Assembly (NCBI RefSeq): GCF_947654165.1
Contig: NZ_CANTKB010000036.1
Coordinates: forward strand, 1 to 30,614
Direction: 5' to 3'
Source of the DNA: an uncultured Blautia sp.
GTDB taxonomy: Bacteria > Bacillota > Clostridia > Lachnospirales > Lachnospiraceae
DNA length: 30,614 nt
Part shown: piece after piece, positions 30,510 to 30,614 of the stretch
Layout of the letters: every line of letters starts with the position of its first letter
Numbering within the stretch: the stretch's first letter is position 1
Translations under genes and position numbers: made by a program
The notes under the pieces: generated by a model
What the model saw: the letters and a program-made list of their open reading frames with translations, nothing else
What the model was told of the DNA's origin: nothing
Databases searched by the model: none

Positions 30510-30614
30510 CAAATGTAAGAGTGGAATTTCAGAATAAAACATGATAGAATGAGAAAAAGATAAATTCTTTAGGTTAGAATCGATGATGGGGTAAACGAAA
30601 AAGCAGTTTTGGCA

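Larger units (their letters stand above)
24042..30614 (+). mobile_element. Integrative mobilizable element at the guaA 3' end (right end outside window)
   Basis: Directly after guaA come candidate arm-type repeats, an XRE regulator, an excisionase-like gene and a tyrosine integrase. These are followed by a relaxosome-like protein, a RepA-like ATPase, small conserved genes, an inverted-repeat-rich candidate oriT, a MobV relaxase and TnpV. There is no mating-pore gene up to the window end, so it looks mobilizable rather than self-conjugative as far as visible. The left limit is set by the guaA stop; the exact att core needs the right end. The stretch 24042-24099 holds an imperfect hairpin (GAACC with GGTTC) but no gene. 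Confidence 0.8.

Noticed and set aside
1..30614. CRISPR arrays, tRNA or rRNA genes
   Set aside because: No regular repeat-spacer array, cloverleaf or rRNA-like segment was seen on reading both strands.

Overview
The window looks like the chromosome of a spore-forming gut Firmicute of the Lachnospiraceae type (Blautia, Dorea or Ruminococcus-like). This rests on the AT-rich base composition, strong AGGAGG-type ribosome sites, a sporulation regulator gene (spoIIID), and mobile-element genes (MobV relaxase, TnpV, RepA-like ATPase) typical of that family. The genus is an inference.

Main result: spoIIID, which encodes the small mother-cell DNA-binding regulator of sporulation, is cut in two. Its 5' part, with a sigma-E-like promoter, lies at 4794-4925. 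Its 3' part lies at 16841-16984, about 11.9 kb downstream. Between them is an element whose last gene (15286-16845) is a large serine recombinase that stops inside the right junction. Both junctions share ACAT. Joining the element's two ends gives the near-perfect palindrome ACATCCAAACATATGGATGT centred on CA, as expected of a serine-integrase attP. Joining the two chromosomal halves at the same CA restores an 84-residue SpoIIID in frame. This is the layout of the skin (sigK-intervening) elements, but in spoIIID. The element carries a complete type I Wadjet defence operon (jetA-jetB-jetC-jetD, 8602-15181), an AlbA_2/GHKL protein, a small conserved-looking ORF, a possible structured RNA and a frameshifted EF-hand gene.

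A second copy of the spoIIID 5' part lies at 1064-1186, followed by a related element left end and decayed conflict-system cargo: an internally deleted DUF3990 gene with two small partner genes, and a broken TOTE-type primase-helicase-PLD gene. This is probably the remnant of an earlier or sister element at the same site. Both cargo modules sit behind the same promoter (TTGAGT, 17 bases, TAAAAT), which suggests a conserved backbone with exchangeable defence cargo.

1-1003: a YitT-type membrane protein behind a MerR-like promoter, and the tail of an ABC exporter. 16985-24041: ordinary chromosome, with a LacI-family regulator and its operators, a broken aldo/keto reductase, a MATE exporter, a pentapeptide-repeat protein, a cation-diffusion-facilitator transporter and guaA. 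24042 to the end: an integrative mobilizable element at the 3' end of guaA, with candidate arm-type repeats, an XRE regulator facing an excisionase-integrase operon across an array of operators, a relaxosome-like protein, a RepA-like ATPase, small genes, an inverted-repeat-rich candidate oriT, a MobV relaxase and TnpV. Its right end is outside the window.
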